A DNA stretch of 64,000 nucleotides from Kutzneria chonburiensis (GCF_028622115.1 NZ_CP097263.1:6014001-6078000); one strand, 5' to 3'; shown: positions 1 through 9,840, counted from the stretch's first letter. The notes: a model not told the origin generated them from the letters alone. A program made the numbers and translations.

Positions 1-674
1 CGGCGGCGACCTCGACGGGCTGGGTGCTGCTGAACTACCTGCGGCTGGAGCCCCGCGAGGCGGCGGAGATCGACGCGGCGCCGCTGGTGGCGGCGGTGAC
101 GAAGGCGGTGCAGGCCGGCGATCTGCCGGCGGCGCAGGAAGCCTGTGACGCGCTGGCCCAGGTGCAACCCGAGGGGCAGTCGCTGTCGATGGCCCGCGTG
201 GTCGTGCTGGAGGCGCACGGCCAGTACGCGGAGGCGATGCAGCTGGTGCTGGGCATGTTGGCCGAGCCGGGCCTGCCGCAGCGCGACTTCGCCCTGATCA
301 CGGCCGGCCTGGCCGGACTGGCCGCGGCGGCCGTCGAGGCCGGCCAGCTGGAGGCCGAGCTGGGCCTGGGCTGGGCCGAGCGGGCGATCACCGACGCCGA
401 GCAGCTGGCCTATCCGGCGTACAAGCTCAACGGGGCCAAGGCGCTGGTGGAAGTGTTGCGCGGCAACGTGTCCAAGGCGATCGCGCTGGCCAATGCGGCG
501 ATCGAGCTGGGCAATGACGCGCTGGGCCGGGCCGACGACCTGGCCACGCTGGCCCGGGCCCAGATGGCCGCAGGCGACAACGCGACGGCTCGTCTCACGC
601 TCGGCGAGGCCGAGCGGATCGCGCCCTGGTGGCCCCGGGTCGCCCGGATCCGCGACCGCCTCAACGTGTCCTGA
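1..674 (+). CDS. C-terminal part of a TPR-type helical repeat protein (5' end outside window)
   Basis: The frame is open from base 3 to the left edge, so the GTG at 24 is probably internal and the gene begins upstream. The visible residues are almost all helical and alanine/leucine rich. Pairs of helices with TPR-like spacing (for example around GDLPAAQEACDALAQ, GQYAEAMQLVLGML and GDNATARLTLGEAERIAP) suggest three to five degenerate tetratricopeptide repeats, a protein-protein interaction scaffold. No enzyme motif or membrane segment is visible in this part. The stop is followed within 10 bases by a strong hairpin. Function is unknown; it could be the tail of a TPR regulator or of a membrane-anchored TPR protein. 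Confidence 0.6.
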   Translation, partial: AATSTGWVLLNYLRLEPREAAEIDAAPLVAAVTKAVQAGDLPAAQEACDALAQVQPEGQSLSMARVVVLEAHGQYAEAMQLVLGMLAEPGLPQRDFALITAGLAGLAAAAVEAGQLEAELGLGWAERAITDAEQLAYPAYKLNGAKALVEVLRGNVSKAIALANAAIELGNDALGRADDLATLARAQMAAGDNATARLTLGEAERIAPWWPRVARIRDRLNVS

Positions 675-679
675 CACGC

Positions 680-726
680 ACCTGAGTGGCTCACTTGGCT
701 CCAGGAGCCAAGTGAGCCACTCAGGT
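680..726. terminator. Perfect hairpin after the TPR gene (copy 1 of a dispersed hairpin repeat)
   Basis: Two 21-base arms at 680-700 and 706-726 are perfect reverse complements around a 5-base loop. It lies between the stop of the TPR gene and the stop of the convergent gene ending at 748, so it can serve as a bidirectional terminator. There is no T-tract. The arm core TGAGTGGCTCACTTGGC recurs with one change in the hairpins at 13.6 kb. Confidence 0.75.
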
Positions 727-747
727 GGCGATGAACCGCGGCGTCGA

Positions 748-1311
748 TCAGGTGCCGGGGATGGTCGGCGGCGCCGGCAGGCCGCCGGGCGGGGCCGGGA
801 CGCCACCGCCGCCCGGCAGCGGCGGGGCGCCGGGCACGGGCAGCTTGATCGGCAGGCAGTTGTCGTTGTTGAACTTGGTGATGGCCGCGCCGATCGCGGT
901 GGTGGCGGCGGTGATGCCGGTCGGGTCCGGCGGCGCCTTGAGCACGGCGGCGAGCAACTGGAACAGCGCCGCACCCATGCCCTGCAGGTCCGTGAGGCAG
1001 GCCTGCGGATCCTGGATCCGGGCCGGCGGCGCGGCCAGCTGGAGACAGCCGGCCTTCTGCAGCGCGACCAGCTCGGTGATCATGTCGCCGACGGTGCTCT
1101 GCACCGCGGCGGTGTCGGGCGGCGTGGCGCTGACCGCCGACATGAACGCGGTCATGGACGCCGCGAGCGCCTTGACCTCCGGGGTGTCCGCGGTGCACGC
1201 GGCCCGCGGCGCGGCGGCGGGCGCAGCCGGCGCGGGCGCCGCGGACGCGGAGCCGACGGTGGCCGCGACCATAGCCAGTGCCGGCACGACGACCAGCAGT
1301 TTCCTGAGCAT
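748..1311 (-). CDS. Small secreted protein, helical, with proline-rich tail
   Basis: A 187-residue product. I chose the ATG at 1311 because AGGAGAGGA lies just upstream and because the protein then begins with a classic signal peptide (MLRKLLVVVPALAMVAATVGSA, then ASA|AP). The mature part has an Ala/Pro linker, about 110 helical residues with four cysteines (near CTADTP, AGCLQL, QACLTD and NNCLP, likely two disulfides), and a Pro/Gly-rich end. The cysteine spacing suggests a small exported helical bundle. I do not recognise a family. It is convergent with the TPR gene, and its promoter lies in the 285-base divergent gap before 1597, in which I see no other gene. Confidence 0.7.
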   Translation of the reverse strand: MLRKLLVVVPALAMVAATVGSASAAPAPAAPAAAPRAACTADTPEVKALAASMTAFMSAVSATPPDTAAVQSTVGDMITELVALQKAGCLQLAAPPARIQDPQACLTDLQGMGAALFQLLAAVLKAPPDPTGITAATTAIGAAITKFNNDNCLPIKLPVPGAPPLPGGGGVPAPPGGLPAPPTIPGT

Positions 1312-1596
1312 GAATGACGTCCTCTCCTGCTTTCCTCCAACCAGGAGAACGCGAAGGGAATTCACAGACTTCCATTCCCCGCGGCGGCTGGTTGAACACG
1401 AAAACCGTGCAGCCGGATCCGACCGTATCCGGATGACGCATCAGCACCGGGCCCTGTTGACACAGTAGGCACGGGTGACCGGGAAGTGCCGTCTGAGCGG
1501 CGGTGATTCACCAATACGAGCGAGATCACGAGTGGTGATCGTCGAGCGGATCTATATTCCGCACAGGGGGACCCGTGATGTGAGGAGCACTCGACC

Positions 1597-2712
1597 ATGC
1601 CGATCGCCATTACCGGCGCGACCGGGCTGCTTGGCACCCGGTTGCTGGAGATCCTCGCGGACCGGCACGACTCGGTGATCCTGCTGAGCCGGCCCGGCGG
1701 TATTCCGGCCCGTGAACGGATCGTGCGCTATCTGCGCGCCAGCGGACGGCCGGAGGAGGCGATCGCCACGATCGCCGCCCGGCTGCGCACGGTGGTGGTG
1801 GAGCTGGAGCGGCCGCTGCTCGGCCTGACCCAGCAGCGGTTCCAGAGCCTGGCCGACGAGCTGGACGAGATCTGGCACTGCGCGGCGTCCATCGACCTCA
1901 ACTCCGACCCGCAGCGCCTGCACCTGACCAACACGGTCGGCACGCGGCGGATCATCGAGCTGGCCGACGCCGGCGTGCGCAAGCCGATACTGCACCACGT
2001 CAGCACCATCGGCGTGGCCGGCCGGCGGCCGGTCGGCCGCATCTACGAGCCGGACCTGGACGACTCGTACGGCTTCACCACCCGTTACGAGGAGTCCAAG
2101 TACCTGGCCGAGGTGGCCGTGCGGGAGTGGTCGGCCCGCACCGGCCGGCCGGCGATGGTGCACCGGCCATCGGTGCTGGTGACCGACGCCCGCCCGCATC
2201 CGCACCTGCCGACCCACCCGCTGCTCACCGGCCTCCAGCTGGCCCGCAAGTTGGTCAACACGCTGGCCATGACCGGCGAGAGCCGCGAGCGGCTGGTCGT
2301 GCGCATCCCCGGCGATCCGCAGGCGTTGGTGAACATCCTCCAGGTCGACGAAGCCGCGCGGCTGATGGTGGAGGTCTCCGCGCACGCGCCGACGTCCCGG
2401 GTGGACACCTACCACATCGTGCATCCGCGGGATGTCCGCACGGAGCTGCTGGCCGACGTGTTCGAGGAGCTCTTCGAGGACATCCTGCCGATCAGCTGGC
2501 GGTTCGTGCCCAGCGCGCCGCAGCAGCCGACGCCGTGGGAGTCGTTGGTCTACCAGACGATGAGCACCTTCCTGCCGTTCATGTCCTACCGGCGGCGGTT
2601 CGACGACCTCGGCCTGCGCCGACTGGGCCTGACCGGCGACTTCACGCCGCCGGTCGACCGCGACTACCTGATGCGGACGTTCGGCAGCGAGCAGTACACG
2701 CTGTCCGCCTGA
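1597..2712 (+). CDS. NAD(P)-dependent thioester-reductase-like extended SDR
   Basis: A 371-residue extended short-chain dehydrogenase of the NAD-binding_4 / thioester-reductase type. The Rossmann loop ITGATGLLG is at 5-13, the HCAAS segment near 94-98, TNTVGT at 111-116, and the catalytic Y164-x3-K168 pair in YEESKYLAE. These match fatty acyl-CoA reductases and the reductive release domains of NRPS/PKS. GAGGAG lies about 9 bases before the ATG. It points toward the 3' end of the large PKS, which ends in an ACP without thioesterase. Inference: it may release the PKS product from the ACP as an aldehyde or alcohol. An ordinary lipid or sterol SDR is the alternative. Confidence 0.75.
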   Translation: MPIAITGATGLLGTRLLEILADRHDSVILLSRPGGIPARERIVRYLRASGRPEEAIATIAARLRTVVVELERPLLGLTQQRFQSLADELDEIWHCAASIDLNSDPQRLHLTNTVGTRRIIELADAGVRKPILHHVSTIGVAGRRPVGRIYEPDLDDSYGFTTRYEESKYLAEVAVREWSARTGRPAMVHRPSVLVTDARPHPHLPTHPLLTGLQLARKLVNTLAMTGESRERLVVRIPGDPQALVNILQVDEAARLMVEVSAHAPTSRVDTYHIVHPRDVRTELLADVFEELFEDILPISWRFVPSAPQQPTPWESLVYQTMSTFLPFMSYRRRFDDLGLRRLGLTGDFTPPVDRDYLMRTFGSEQYTLSA

Positions 2713-2724
2713 CACCACAGGCAA

Positions 2725-2754
2725 AGAGCCGCCTCCCACCCGGGAGGCGGCTCT
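2725..2754 (+). terminator. Intrinsic terminator after the SDR gene
   Basis: A 13-base perfect stem (2725-2737 with 2742-2754) and a 4-base loop are followed by CTTTTG, 12 bases after the SDR stop. It is a canonical rho-independent terminator for the plus strand. Confidence 0.85.
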
Positions 2755-2760
2755 CTTTTG

Positions 2761-2853
2761 CCACATGCGCTCCTCATGTGGCATCCGCGGCCGAAACGCC
2801 ACATGCGCTTCCTATGTGGCAACTGGTGCCATCTGGGAAGCGCATGTGGCGTT
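2761..2853. repeat. Nested palindromes built on a CCACATGCGCTTCC unit
   Basis: The unit CCACATGCGCT appears at about 2761 and 2799, each followed by a short CATGTGGC or TATGTGGC mirror. A longer 18-base inverted repeat pairs 2795-2812 with 2836-2853. It fills the gap between the convergent SDR and PKS genes and may terminate the PKS transcript. A related shorter element (ACATGCG...CGCATGT) occurs at 10940-10988. Confidence 0.6.
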
Positions 2854-2861
2854 GGAGGGGG

Positions 2862-5800
2862 TTAGAGGGCGAGCTGCTCGATAAGATGGTCGCCTAGGGC
2901 GGCCGGGGTGGGGTGGGTCCAGACGGCGGTGGCCGGGATCTTGAGGGCCAGGTCGGCCTCCAGCTGGTTGCGGAGCTGCAAAGCGGTCAGCGAGTCGAAG
3001 CCGAGGTTGGTCAACGGCACGTCGGCATCGACGCTGGCCGAGCTGAGGCCGAGGATCACTCGGATCTGGCCGGCCAGGTAGTCGATCATGAAGCGGCGGC
3101 GTTCCTCGGGCGGCAGTTCGACGAGCTCGGCCCGGACCTTGCCGCCGGCGGCGGGGGCGTCGCCGGCCGCCGAACGAGGCATGGCGGCGAAGAACGACGA
3201 CTCCAAGGCCGACGGCAGCATGCCGAACCACTGGTCGGCCTCGAAGGCGAAGACGCCGGTGCGCACGCGGTCGTGGTCGAGCAACGTGGTCAGCGCGTCG
3301 ATACCGTCCTTTGTCGACAAAGTGCTGAAGCCACGATCCTTGAACCCGGTGGCCCGGCCGGCCTCGCCCCACGCGCCCCAGTTCACGGCCAGCGCGGGCA
3401 GCCCGCGATGGTGCCGCCACTGGGCGAAGGCGTCCAACCACGCGTTGGCGGCGGCGTAGTTGGCCTGTCCGGGGTTGCCGAACATGGAGGCGCCGGAGGA
3501 GAACAGCACGAACCAGTCGAGGTCGTGGCCCTCCGAAGCGTCGTGCAGGTGCCGAGCGCCGTCGACCTTGGGCCGCCAGACCTTCTCCACGCGGTCACGG
3601 TCCAGGTTGAGCACCATGCCGTCGTCCAGCACGGCGGCGGCGTGCAGGATGCCCCGCAGCCGGAACGGCCCGCAGGCGTCGACCAGACGCTGAGCCGTGT
3701 CGCCCGTGGACACGTCGCCACAGACGACCTCGACCTGCGTGCCGGCGGCCCGGAGCTCGGCGATGACCTCCTCGGTGTGCACGGACGGCGCGGACCGGCC
3801 GTTCAGCACCAACCGCCCTGCACCCAAGCCGCCCAACCACTTGGCCATCTCCAGGCCGAGACCGCCGAGGCCACCGGTGATCACGTAGGCGCCGTCGGAG
3901 TGGGCCACCGGCACGGTGCCCTCCGGCACCACGGCCACCGTCGACCCCGACGAAGGCACGGTCAGCACGAGCTTGCCGATGTGCTTGGCCGCGGCCATCA
4001 GACGGAACGCATCGGCCGCCTGATCAAGCGGGAACTCCTTGCGCGGCAACGAGTCCAGCCGGCCGGCGGTGAGCTCCTCGGCCACCTCGGACAGTAGCGT
4101 GCAGGCCAGGTCGGGCTTGGTCCGCAGCACCAGGTCCAGGTCGACGCTGCTGACGGTGATGTTGCGCCTGAACGGGGACATGCCCAGCTTGGTGTCGGCG
4201 TAGATGTCCCGCTTGCCGAGCTCGATGAACCGGCCGCCGACGGCCAGCACGTCCAGCCCGGCCCGCAGCGCCGGCCCGGCCAGCGAGTTCAGCACGACGT
4301 CGACGCCGCGGCCGTCGGTGGCGGCCATGGTCTGCTCGACGAAGTCCAGCGACCGCGAGTCCATGACGTGATCCACGCCGAGTTCCCGCAGGTAGGCTCG
4401 CTTGTCCGAGCTACCGGCAGTGGCCAGGACCTCCGCGCCGCGGCTGCGGGCGATGGCCATCGCGGCCAGGCCGAGGCCGCCGGTGGCGGAGTGGATCAGC
4501 ACCCGCTCGCCGGGCATCAGCCGGGCCAGGTGCACCAGCGAGTACCAGGCCGTCAGGTACACGGCCGGCACGACGGCGGCCTCGGCGGCGGTCATGCCGT
4601 TGGGGATCACCGCCACCAGGTCGGCCGGCGTCGTCACGTAGGTCGCGAACGAGCCGCTGGCCAGCGTGAACACGCGGTCGCCGACCTTCAGGTGGTCGAC
4701 GCCGGGGCCGACCCGGCTGACCACGCCGGCGCAGTCGCCGCCCAGCGGCGGCTGGGTGCCGTCGGTGGTCGGGTAGAGGCCCATGGCCAGCAGCACGTCA
4801 CGGAAGTTCAGCGCGCCGGCCTCGACCTGGATCTCCACCTCGCCGGCCGCCGGATCCTGGCGCGGCCGCACAACCAGGCCCATGGTGTCGAGATTTCCCG
4901 GACGGGCCAGGTCGAGTGCGAAGCCGTCGCGTCCGTAGTGGACTGTCCTTCGTGGACGGAACTGCCAGGTGCCGTCGTGCAGCGGGGCCTTGACCATCCG
5001 CGCGGCCAGCCGTTCGCCGCCGCGCCAGGCGACCTCGTCCTCGGTGGCGTCGGCGGTGAGCTCCCGGGCCAGGGTCGAGGCCGGTGCACCGTCGGCCGGA
5101 TCGAGGTCGACGAGGGTCAGCCGCAGCTCCGAGTGCTCGTAGCCGGCGACCCGCCCGATGCCGCGCAGGGCGGCCTGCGCGAGGTTGATGTCCTCGTCGG
5201 TGGTCACCGCCTGCCCGCCCTGGGTGACGACCCACAGCCGCGCGTCGCCGGCCGCGCGGATCACGTCGATCAGGTCGACGACCTGGTCCACGCCGTCGGC
5301 ATTCGACGGCAGGACAACAATTCCCGTGACATCACCCTCGGACGGCAACAGCCCGGCCAGCTCATCGGCCAACAGCCCGTCACCGACGATCCGCCAGCTG
5401 CCGGAGGCAGTGGTCTCCGGCAGCGGCGCGGGCTGCCAGGTGATCTCGTGGAACAGCGGGTCCAGGCGACGCGGCCCGGTTTCCCGTAGCGGCGCCACCA
5501 GCTTGATGTCATGCGCCTCAACGAGAACTGCGCCATCGGCATCCAGCAGGCGGATCCAGCCCAACGCCGACGAACCGTCGCTCTCGTCCAGCACGGCCTG
5601 ACCCTCACACCACACGCCGCGCGCCGGATCGCCGAACACGCGTAGCGAGGCGACGCCGGCCGGCAACAGTCGGGGCGCGCCGGCCGGACGGCCCTTGATC
5701 CGCGCGGCGCCCAACGCCTGAAGGCAGGTGTCGAACAGCACCGGGTGGAAGCGGAAACCCCTGGCGCTGGCCCGAGCCGCCGCCGGCACCTTGACCTTGC

Positions 5801-8800
5801 CGAGCACGGTGCCGCCGTCCACGTCCTCGACACGCAGCTCGGTCAGGCCGGCGAACGCCGGCCCGTGGAAGTAGCCGTCGGCCCGCAGTCCGGCGTAATA
5901 CTCGGGCAGCTCCTCGACAACCGTATGCGCGCCAACGAGTTCCGACAGCACGGCCGGGGCCATCGGGCTGCGCGACTCCAGCCGGCGAACCTCGCCGACG
6001 GCGTGCGTGACCCAGTTCAGACCGTCCTCGGTGCTGGTCAGCACGGCCACCGACGCCCGGTCCGGGGCCAGTGAAGTGAGCACAGTGGACACTTCGGTGT
6101 GCTCACCCAGCGGCAACAGGCGGTCGAAGCGCAATCCAGTCACGTCAACGAGTTCGGCCGAGACGCCGAAGAACTCGGAGCCGGCGGCCAGCACCATCTC
6201 GCTGAAACCCGCGCCCGGCAACACGATCGCGTCGTCCACCGCGTGATCGGCCAGCCACGGCACCACCGCCGTGCCCAGATCCGCCTGCCACACATGGCGT
6301 CCGTCGCCCTCGGGCATCTTGACGTGCACGCCCAGCAGCGGATGCGTGTCGGCCGAGCCGGCGACCTGGAGGTCGGGATGCGGCATCGGCAGGTCGATCC
6401 AGTGCCGCTTGCGGTCCCAGGTCAGCGTCGGCACGTCGACCAGACGGCCCCGGCTGTAGGCCTGCGACCAGTCGATCGGCGTACCGGCGCAGTACAGCGC
6501 GCCGAGCTGGCTGCCGAAGAAGTCGGCGGCGCAGTCGCGCTTGATCGTCGGCAGCACAACGGCTTCCGGCAGCGTCTCGCTCATCGGGTAGGTCGTCACG
6601 GGATGCGGCGACACCTCGACGAACACGCCGTAGCCGTCCTCGCCGGCCGCCTGCACGGCATTGGCGAAGCGCACCTGGTTCCGCAGGTTCGCCGCCCAGT
6701 ACTCGGCGTCGAAGGCCACGAACGCCCGCGCGTCCTCCAACACCGTTGAGTAGACGGGAACGGTGGGCGGCAACGGCTTCAGGCCGGCCAGGCCGCTGCG
6801 GATCTCGTCCAGCAGCGGGTCCATGTGCGTGGAGTGGGCGGCGATGTCCACGGCCACCAGCCGGGCCATCTGCCCCTGCTCCTGCCACTTCTCGACCAGC
6901 CGCTCCACCTCGGCGGTGTCGCCGGAGACCACGGTGGACCGTGGCGAGGACTGCACCGCCACCGTGACGGAAATCCCGGACAGGTCCAGGTCCTCGGCCC
7001 CCAGATCGACCGACGCCATCGTGCCCAGGCCGGAAGCCCGCTTCATCAGCGCCGACCGGCGGCAGATCACCAGCACGCCGTCGGCCAACGACAATCCGCC
7101 GGCCACCACCGCGGCGGCGGTCTCCCCCATCGAATGGCCGATCACCGCGGCCGGCTCGACGCCGTGCGAGCGCCACAGCCGAGCCAGTCCGACCTGCATG
7201 GCGAACAGCGTCGGCTGGATCTTGTCGATCTCGGTCGACATCTCGTCGGCGCACATCACCTCGGTCACCGAGAAACCGGCTTCCGCCAACACAAGCGGCT
7301 CGATCTCGGCGATGGCGACGGCGAACTCGGGCTCCTCGGCCAGCAGCCGGCGACCCATGCCGTGCCACTGTGAACCCTGGCCGGAGAACACCCAGACGCT
7401 GCCCTTGGCCGCGGCGGTCTTGGCGGTGGTGCAGGTGACCTGCGGCTGCGGTTCGCCTTCGGCGAAGCCCTCCAGACAGGCCGCCAATTCGTCGACCGAC
7501 GACGCCGTGACGGCGAGCCGAGCGAGGTTGTGTGAGCGGCGGGAGGCCAGCGTGTGTGCCACGTCGGTGAGCGAGACGTCGTTGTCCCGCAACCATTCCG
7601 CCAGCCGGCTGGCGGCGGTGCCGAGCACCTCGAACGAGGTCGCGGACACCGGGATCATGACCGGTCGGCCGGTGTCGGATGTTCGGCGCGGTGTTCGGTC
7701 CGGCGCCTGCTCCACCAGCACGTGCGAGTTCGTGCCGCCGACGCCGAAGGACGACACGGCGGCCAGCCGCGGCGCGTCCCGCACCGGCCACGGCGTCACC
7801 TCGGTCGGCACGAAGAACCGCGTGTCCTCGGGGTGGATCTGCGGGTTCCAGCCGGTGAAGTTGAGCGTCGGGGGGATCAGGCCGTGCCGCAGGCTGAGCA
7901 CGGTCTTGATCAGCCCGGACACGCCGGCCGCGGCTTCGGTGTGGCCGAGGTTGGACTTCACGCCGCCGAGCGCGCAGCGGTCCCGGCCGGTGCCGTAGAC
8001 CGTGCGCATGGAGTCGAACTCGATGGGATCGCCGACCGGCGTGCCGGCGCCGTGCGTCTCGATCAGGCCCAGCAGACCCGGGTCGATCCCGGACTTCTCC
8101 ACCGCCTCGAAGAACAGGGCTCGCTGCGCGTCGGCCGACGGCGCGGTCAGGCCCTGCGAACGGCCGTCCTGGTTCACCGCGGTCGCGCGGATCACCGCCA
8201 GCACCTCGTCGCCGTCGGCCTGCGCGTCGGACAGCCGCTTGAGCACGACCATGCCGGCGCCCTCGCCGCGCACGAAGCCGTCGGCGCCGGCGTCGAACGG
8301 GTGGCAGCGGCCGGTCGGCGACAGCATGCCCCACTTCGAGTAGCTGATCGGCGTCTCGGGATTGATCATCAGGTTGATGCCGGACGCCAGCGCCAGATCG
8401 GACTCGTCGGCGGCCAGGCTCTGACAGGCCAGGTGCAGGGCCACCAGCGACGACGAGCACGCGGTGTCCACGGCCACGCTGGGGCCGTTCAGCCCGAGCA
8501 GGTACGAGATGCGGCCGACCGCGGTGGAATGGCCGTTGCCGGTCATCATGTACGCGTCGATGTCCTCGTACCGGCCGGCCAGCCGGCCGATGTACTCGGA
8601 ATGGCACAGGCCGGCGAACACGCCGGTCCGGGTGCCGGCCAGCCCGCGCGGCGGCATTCCGGCCCGTTCCAAGGCCTCCCAGGCCAGCTCGATCATCAGC
8701 CGGTGCTGCGGGTCCATGGTGGTGGCCTCGCGCGGCGAGATACCGAAGAAGGCCGCGTCGAACCCGGTGATGTCGTCGAAATAGCCGGCCCAGCGCGACG

Positions 8801-8990
8801 TGCAGCGGCCGGGCACGTCCACATCGGGGTCGTAGAAGGCCTCCACGTCCCACCGGCCGTGCGGGCCTTCGCGGATCACGTCGCGGCCCTGCGCGAGCAG
8901 TTGCCAGAACCGCTCCGGTGAATCGATCCCACCCGGGTACCTACAGGACATGCCGATGACGGCAATCGGTTCACGCGCGAGCTGCACCAC
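2862..8990 (-). CDS. Single-module fully reducing type I polyketide synthase (KS-AT-DH-ER-KR-ACP)
   Basis: About 2042 residues from a GTG at 8990 (GAGGGAG lies 8-9 bases upstream; 8987 is equally possible). Domains: KS about 5-430 with active Cys178 in DTACSSS and His313/His350 in ETHGAGT and KSNLGHT; AT about 530-820 with GHSMGE (Ser620) and IAAHS; DH about 880-1180 with HPVLFDTCLQ; ER about 1370-1690 with SATGGLGLA; KR about 1715-1910 with LDD (B-type) and Tyr in GQANYAAAN; ACP at the C-terminus with GFDSL (Ser about 2000). There is no thioesterase, loading or docking domain. Order and length resemble mycocerosic-acid-synthase-like iterative PKSs. In the DH, the HxxxGxxxxP motif has Asp for Gly (HAVDDAIVLP). 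The AT motifs do not clearly separate malonyl from methylmalonyl. Release probably needs another protein, perhaps the neighbouring reductase. Confidence 0.93.
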   Translation of the reverse strand: MVQLAREPIAVIGMSCRYPGGIDSPERFWQLLAQGRDVIREGPHGRWDVEAFYDPDVDVPGRCTSRWAGYFDDITGFDAAFFGISPREATTMDPQHRLMIELAWEALERAGMPPRGLAGTRTGVFAGLCHSEYIGRLAGRYEDIDAYMMTGNGHSTAVGRISYLLGLNGPSVAVDTACSSSLVALHLACQSLAADESDLALASGINLMINPETPISYSKWGMLSPTGRCHPFDAGADGFVRGEGAGMVVLKRLSDAQADGDEVLAVIRATAVNQDGRSQGLTAPSADAQRALFFEAVEKSGIDPGLLGLIETHGAGTPVGDPIEFDSMRTVYGTGRDRCALGGVKSNLGHTEAAAGVSGLIKTVLSLRHGLIPPTLNFTGWNPQIHPEDTRFFVPTEVTPWPVRDAPRLAAVSSFGVGGTNSHVLVEQAPDRTPRRTSDTGRPVMIPVSATSFEVLGTAASRLAEWLRDNDVSLTDVAHTLASRRSHNLARLAVTASSVDELAACLEGFAEGEPQPQVTCTTAKTAAAKGSVWVFSGQGSQWHGMGRRLLAEEPEFAVAIAEIEPLVLAEAGFSVTEVMCADEMSTEIDKIQPTLFAMQVGLARLWRSHGVEPAAVIGHSMGETAAAVVAGGLSLADGVLVICRRSALMKRASGLGTMASVDLGAEDLDLSGISVTVAVQSSPRSTVVSGDTAEVERLVEKWQEQGQMARLVAVDIAAHSTHMDPLLDEIRSGLAGLKPLPPTVPVYSTVLEDARAFVAFDAEYWAANLRNQVRFANAVQAAGEDGYGVFVEVSPHPVTTYPMSETLPEAVVLPTIKRDCAADFFGSQLGALYCAGTPIDWSQAYSRGRLVDVPTLTWDRKRHWIDLPMPHPDLQVAGSADTHPLLGVHVKMPEGDGRHVWQADLGTAVVPWLADHAVDDAIVLPGAGFSEMVLAAGSEFFGVSAELVDVTGLRFDRLLPLGEHTEVSTVLTSLAPDRASVAVLTSTEDGLNWVTHAVGEVRRLESRSPMAPAVLSELVGAHTVVEELPEYYAGLRADGYFHGPAFAGLTELRVEDVDGGTVLGKVKVPAAARASARGFRFHPVLFDTCLQALGAARIKGRPAGAPRLLPAGVASLRVFGDPARGVWCEGQAVLDESDGSSALGWIRLLDADGAVLVEAHDIKLVAPLRETGPRRLDPLFHEITWQPAPLPETTASGSWRIVGDGLLADELAGLLPSEGDVTGIVVLPSNADGVDQVVDLIDVIRAAGDARLWVVTQGGQAVTTDEDINLAQAALRGIGRVAGYEHSELRLTLVDLDPADGAPASTLARELTADATEDEVAWRGGERLAARMVKAPLHDGTWQFRPRRTVHYGRDGFALDLARPGNLDTMGLVVRPRQDPAAGEVEIQVEAGALNFRDVLLAMGLYPTTDGTQPPLGGDCAGVVSRVGPGVDHLKVGDRVFTLASGSFATYVTTPADLVAVIPNGMTAAEAAVVPAVYLTAWYSLVHLARLMPGERVLIHSATGGLGLAAMAIARSRGAEVLATAGSSDKRAYLRELGVDHVMDSRSLDFVEQTMAATDGRGVDVVLNSLAGPALRAGLDVLAVGGRFIELGKRDIYADTKLGMSPFRRNITVSSVDLDLVLRTKPDLACTLLSEVAEELTAGRLDSLPRKEFPLDQAADAFRLMAAAKHIGKLVLTVPSSGSTVAVVPEGTVPVAHSDGAYVITGGLGGLGLEMAKWLGGLGAGRLVLNGRSAPSVHTEEVIAELRAAGTQVEVVCGDVSTGDTAQRLVDACGPFRLRGILHAAAVLDDGMVLNLDRDRVEKVWRPKVDGARHLHDASEGHDLDWFVLFSSGASMFGNPGQANYAAANAWLDAFAQWRHHRGLPALAVNWGAWGEAGRATGFKDRGFSTLSTKDGIDALTTLLDHDRVRTGVFAFEADQWFGMLPSALESSFFAAMPRSAAGDAPAAGGKVRAELVELPPEERRRFMIDYLAGQIRVILGLSSASVDADVPLTNLGFDSLTALQLRNQLEADLALKIPATAVWTHPTPAALGDHLIEQLAL

Positions 8991-9195
8991 GCCGGTCACT
9001 CCCTCGCAGGAATTGGCACGACCGGCCGTCGGGGAAAATGCGAAGCCAATTCGGACGGCCATGCGATGTCCGTTCAATGCAGCATGGGTCGCGGTTGACT
9101 GCGCAACAACCGCAACTTGCCAAGATCACCCGACAGTGGGCCTGCTGCCGCAGGTCAACTTGCGGGAAACCGGTCCCGGACGGACAGTGGTCGCC

Positions 9196-9840
9196 GTGGC
9201 ATCACAGAACTCCACGCTCTATGTGGCCGACGTGCGCAAGGCGTTCGGCCGCAGGCAGGTGCTCGACCGCGTGGACTTCACACTCGAGCGGGGCGAGCTG
9301 GCCGGAATCGTCGGCGAAAACGGGGCCGGCAAGACCACTCTGTTGCGAATTCTGGCCGGTGAACTGAAGCCGGACCACGGATGGGTCATACCGCGAGGAA
9401 GACTCGGTTACTGCCCGCAACGAACCGTGCTGAACGACTCGCTGACCGTGGCCCAGCACCTGCGCTACTTCCAGCGGGCCTACCAGCTCGACGACCTGCA
9501 CCGGGCCCACGAACTGGTGGAGCGACTGAACTTCACCCAGTACCGGGCCAGCCGGGTCAAGGCACTGTCGGGTGGAACCCGACAGAAGCTCAACTTGGTC
9601 ATCGCACTCATGCACGACCCGGCTGTCGTGCTGCTGGACGAGCCGTACCAGGGTTTCGACTGGGAGACCTACCTGCACTTCTGGGACCTGGCCGGCGAGT
9701 TGCGCGACACGGGGCGCTCGCTGCTGGTGATCTCCCACCTCAGCCACGACATCGACCGCCTCGACACCGGCTACCGGTTGGCCAACGGGGTGGTCACCCC
9801 GATGCCAGCCGAGTCTGATCGAATCGGGGCGCACGCCTGA
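9196..9840 (+). CDS. ABC transporter ATP-binding protein (exporter type)
   Basis: About 214 residues from the GTG at 9196 (GTG 9187 is possible; GGACGGA lies upstream). An open frame extends back to 8950 but would overlap the divergent PKS start and adds non-homologous sequence. Walker A is GENGAGKTT, the signature is LSGGTRQKL, and Walker B is VVLLDEPYQGFD, with the switch His in ISHLSHD. It is a short single nucleotide-binding domain like those of two-gene ABC-2 exporters. The stop overlaps the start of the permease gene (TGATG), so the two are translationally coupled. It is divergent from the PKS, and about 200 bases of shared promoter region lie between them. Inference: it exports the PKS product or gives self-protection. 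Confidence 0.85.
   Translation: MASQNSTLYVADVRKAFGRRQVLDRVDFTLERGELAGIVGENGAGKTTLLRILAGELKPDHGWVIPRGRLGYCPQRTVLNDSLTVAQHLRYFQRAYQLDDLHRAHELVERLNFTQYRASRVKALSGGTRQKLNLVIALMHDPAVVLLDEPYQGFDWETYLHFWDLAGELRDTGRSLLVISHLSHDIDRLDTGYRLANGVVTPMPAESDRIGAHA

Noticed and set aside
8950-9195. N-terminal extension of the ABC ATPase back to 8950
   Set aside because: It would overlap the PKS start on the other strand and adds sequence unlike ABC proteins; a GTG with upstream purines lies at 9187/9196.
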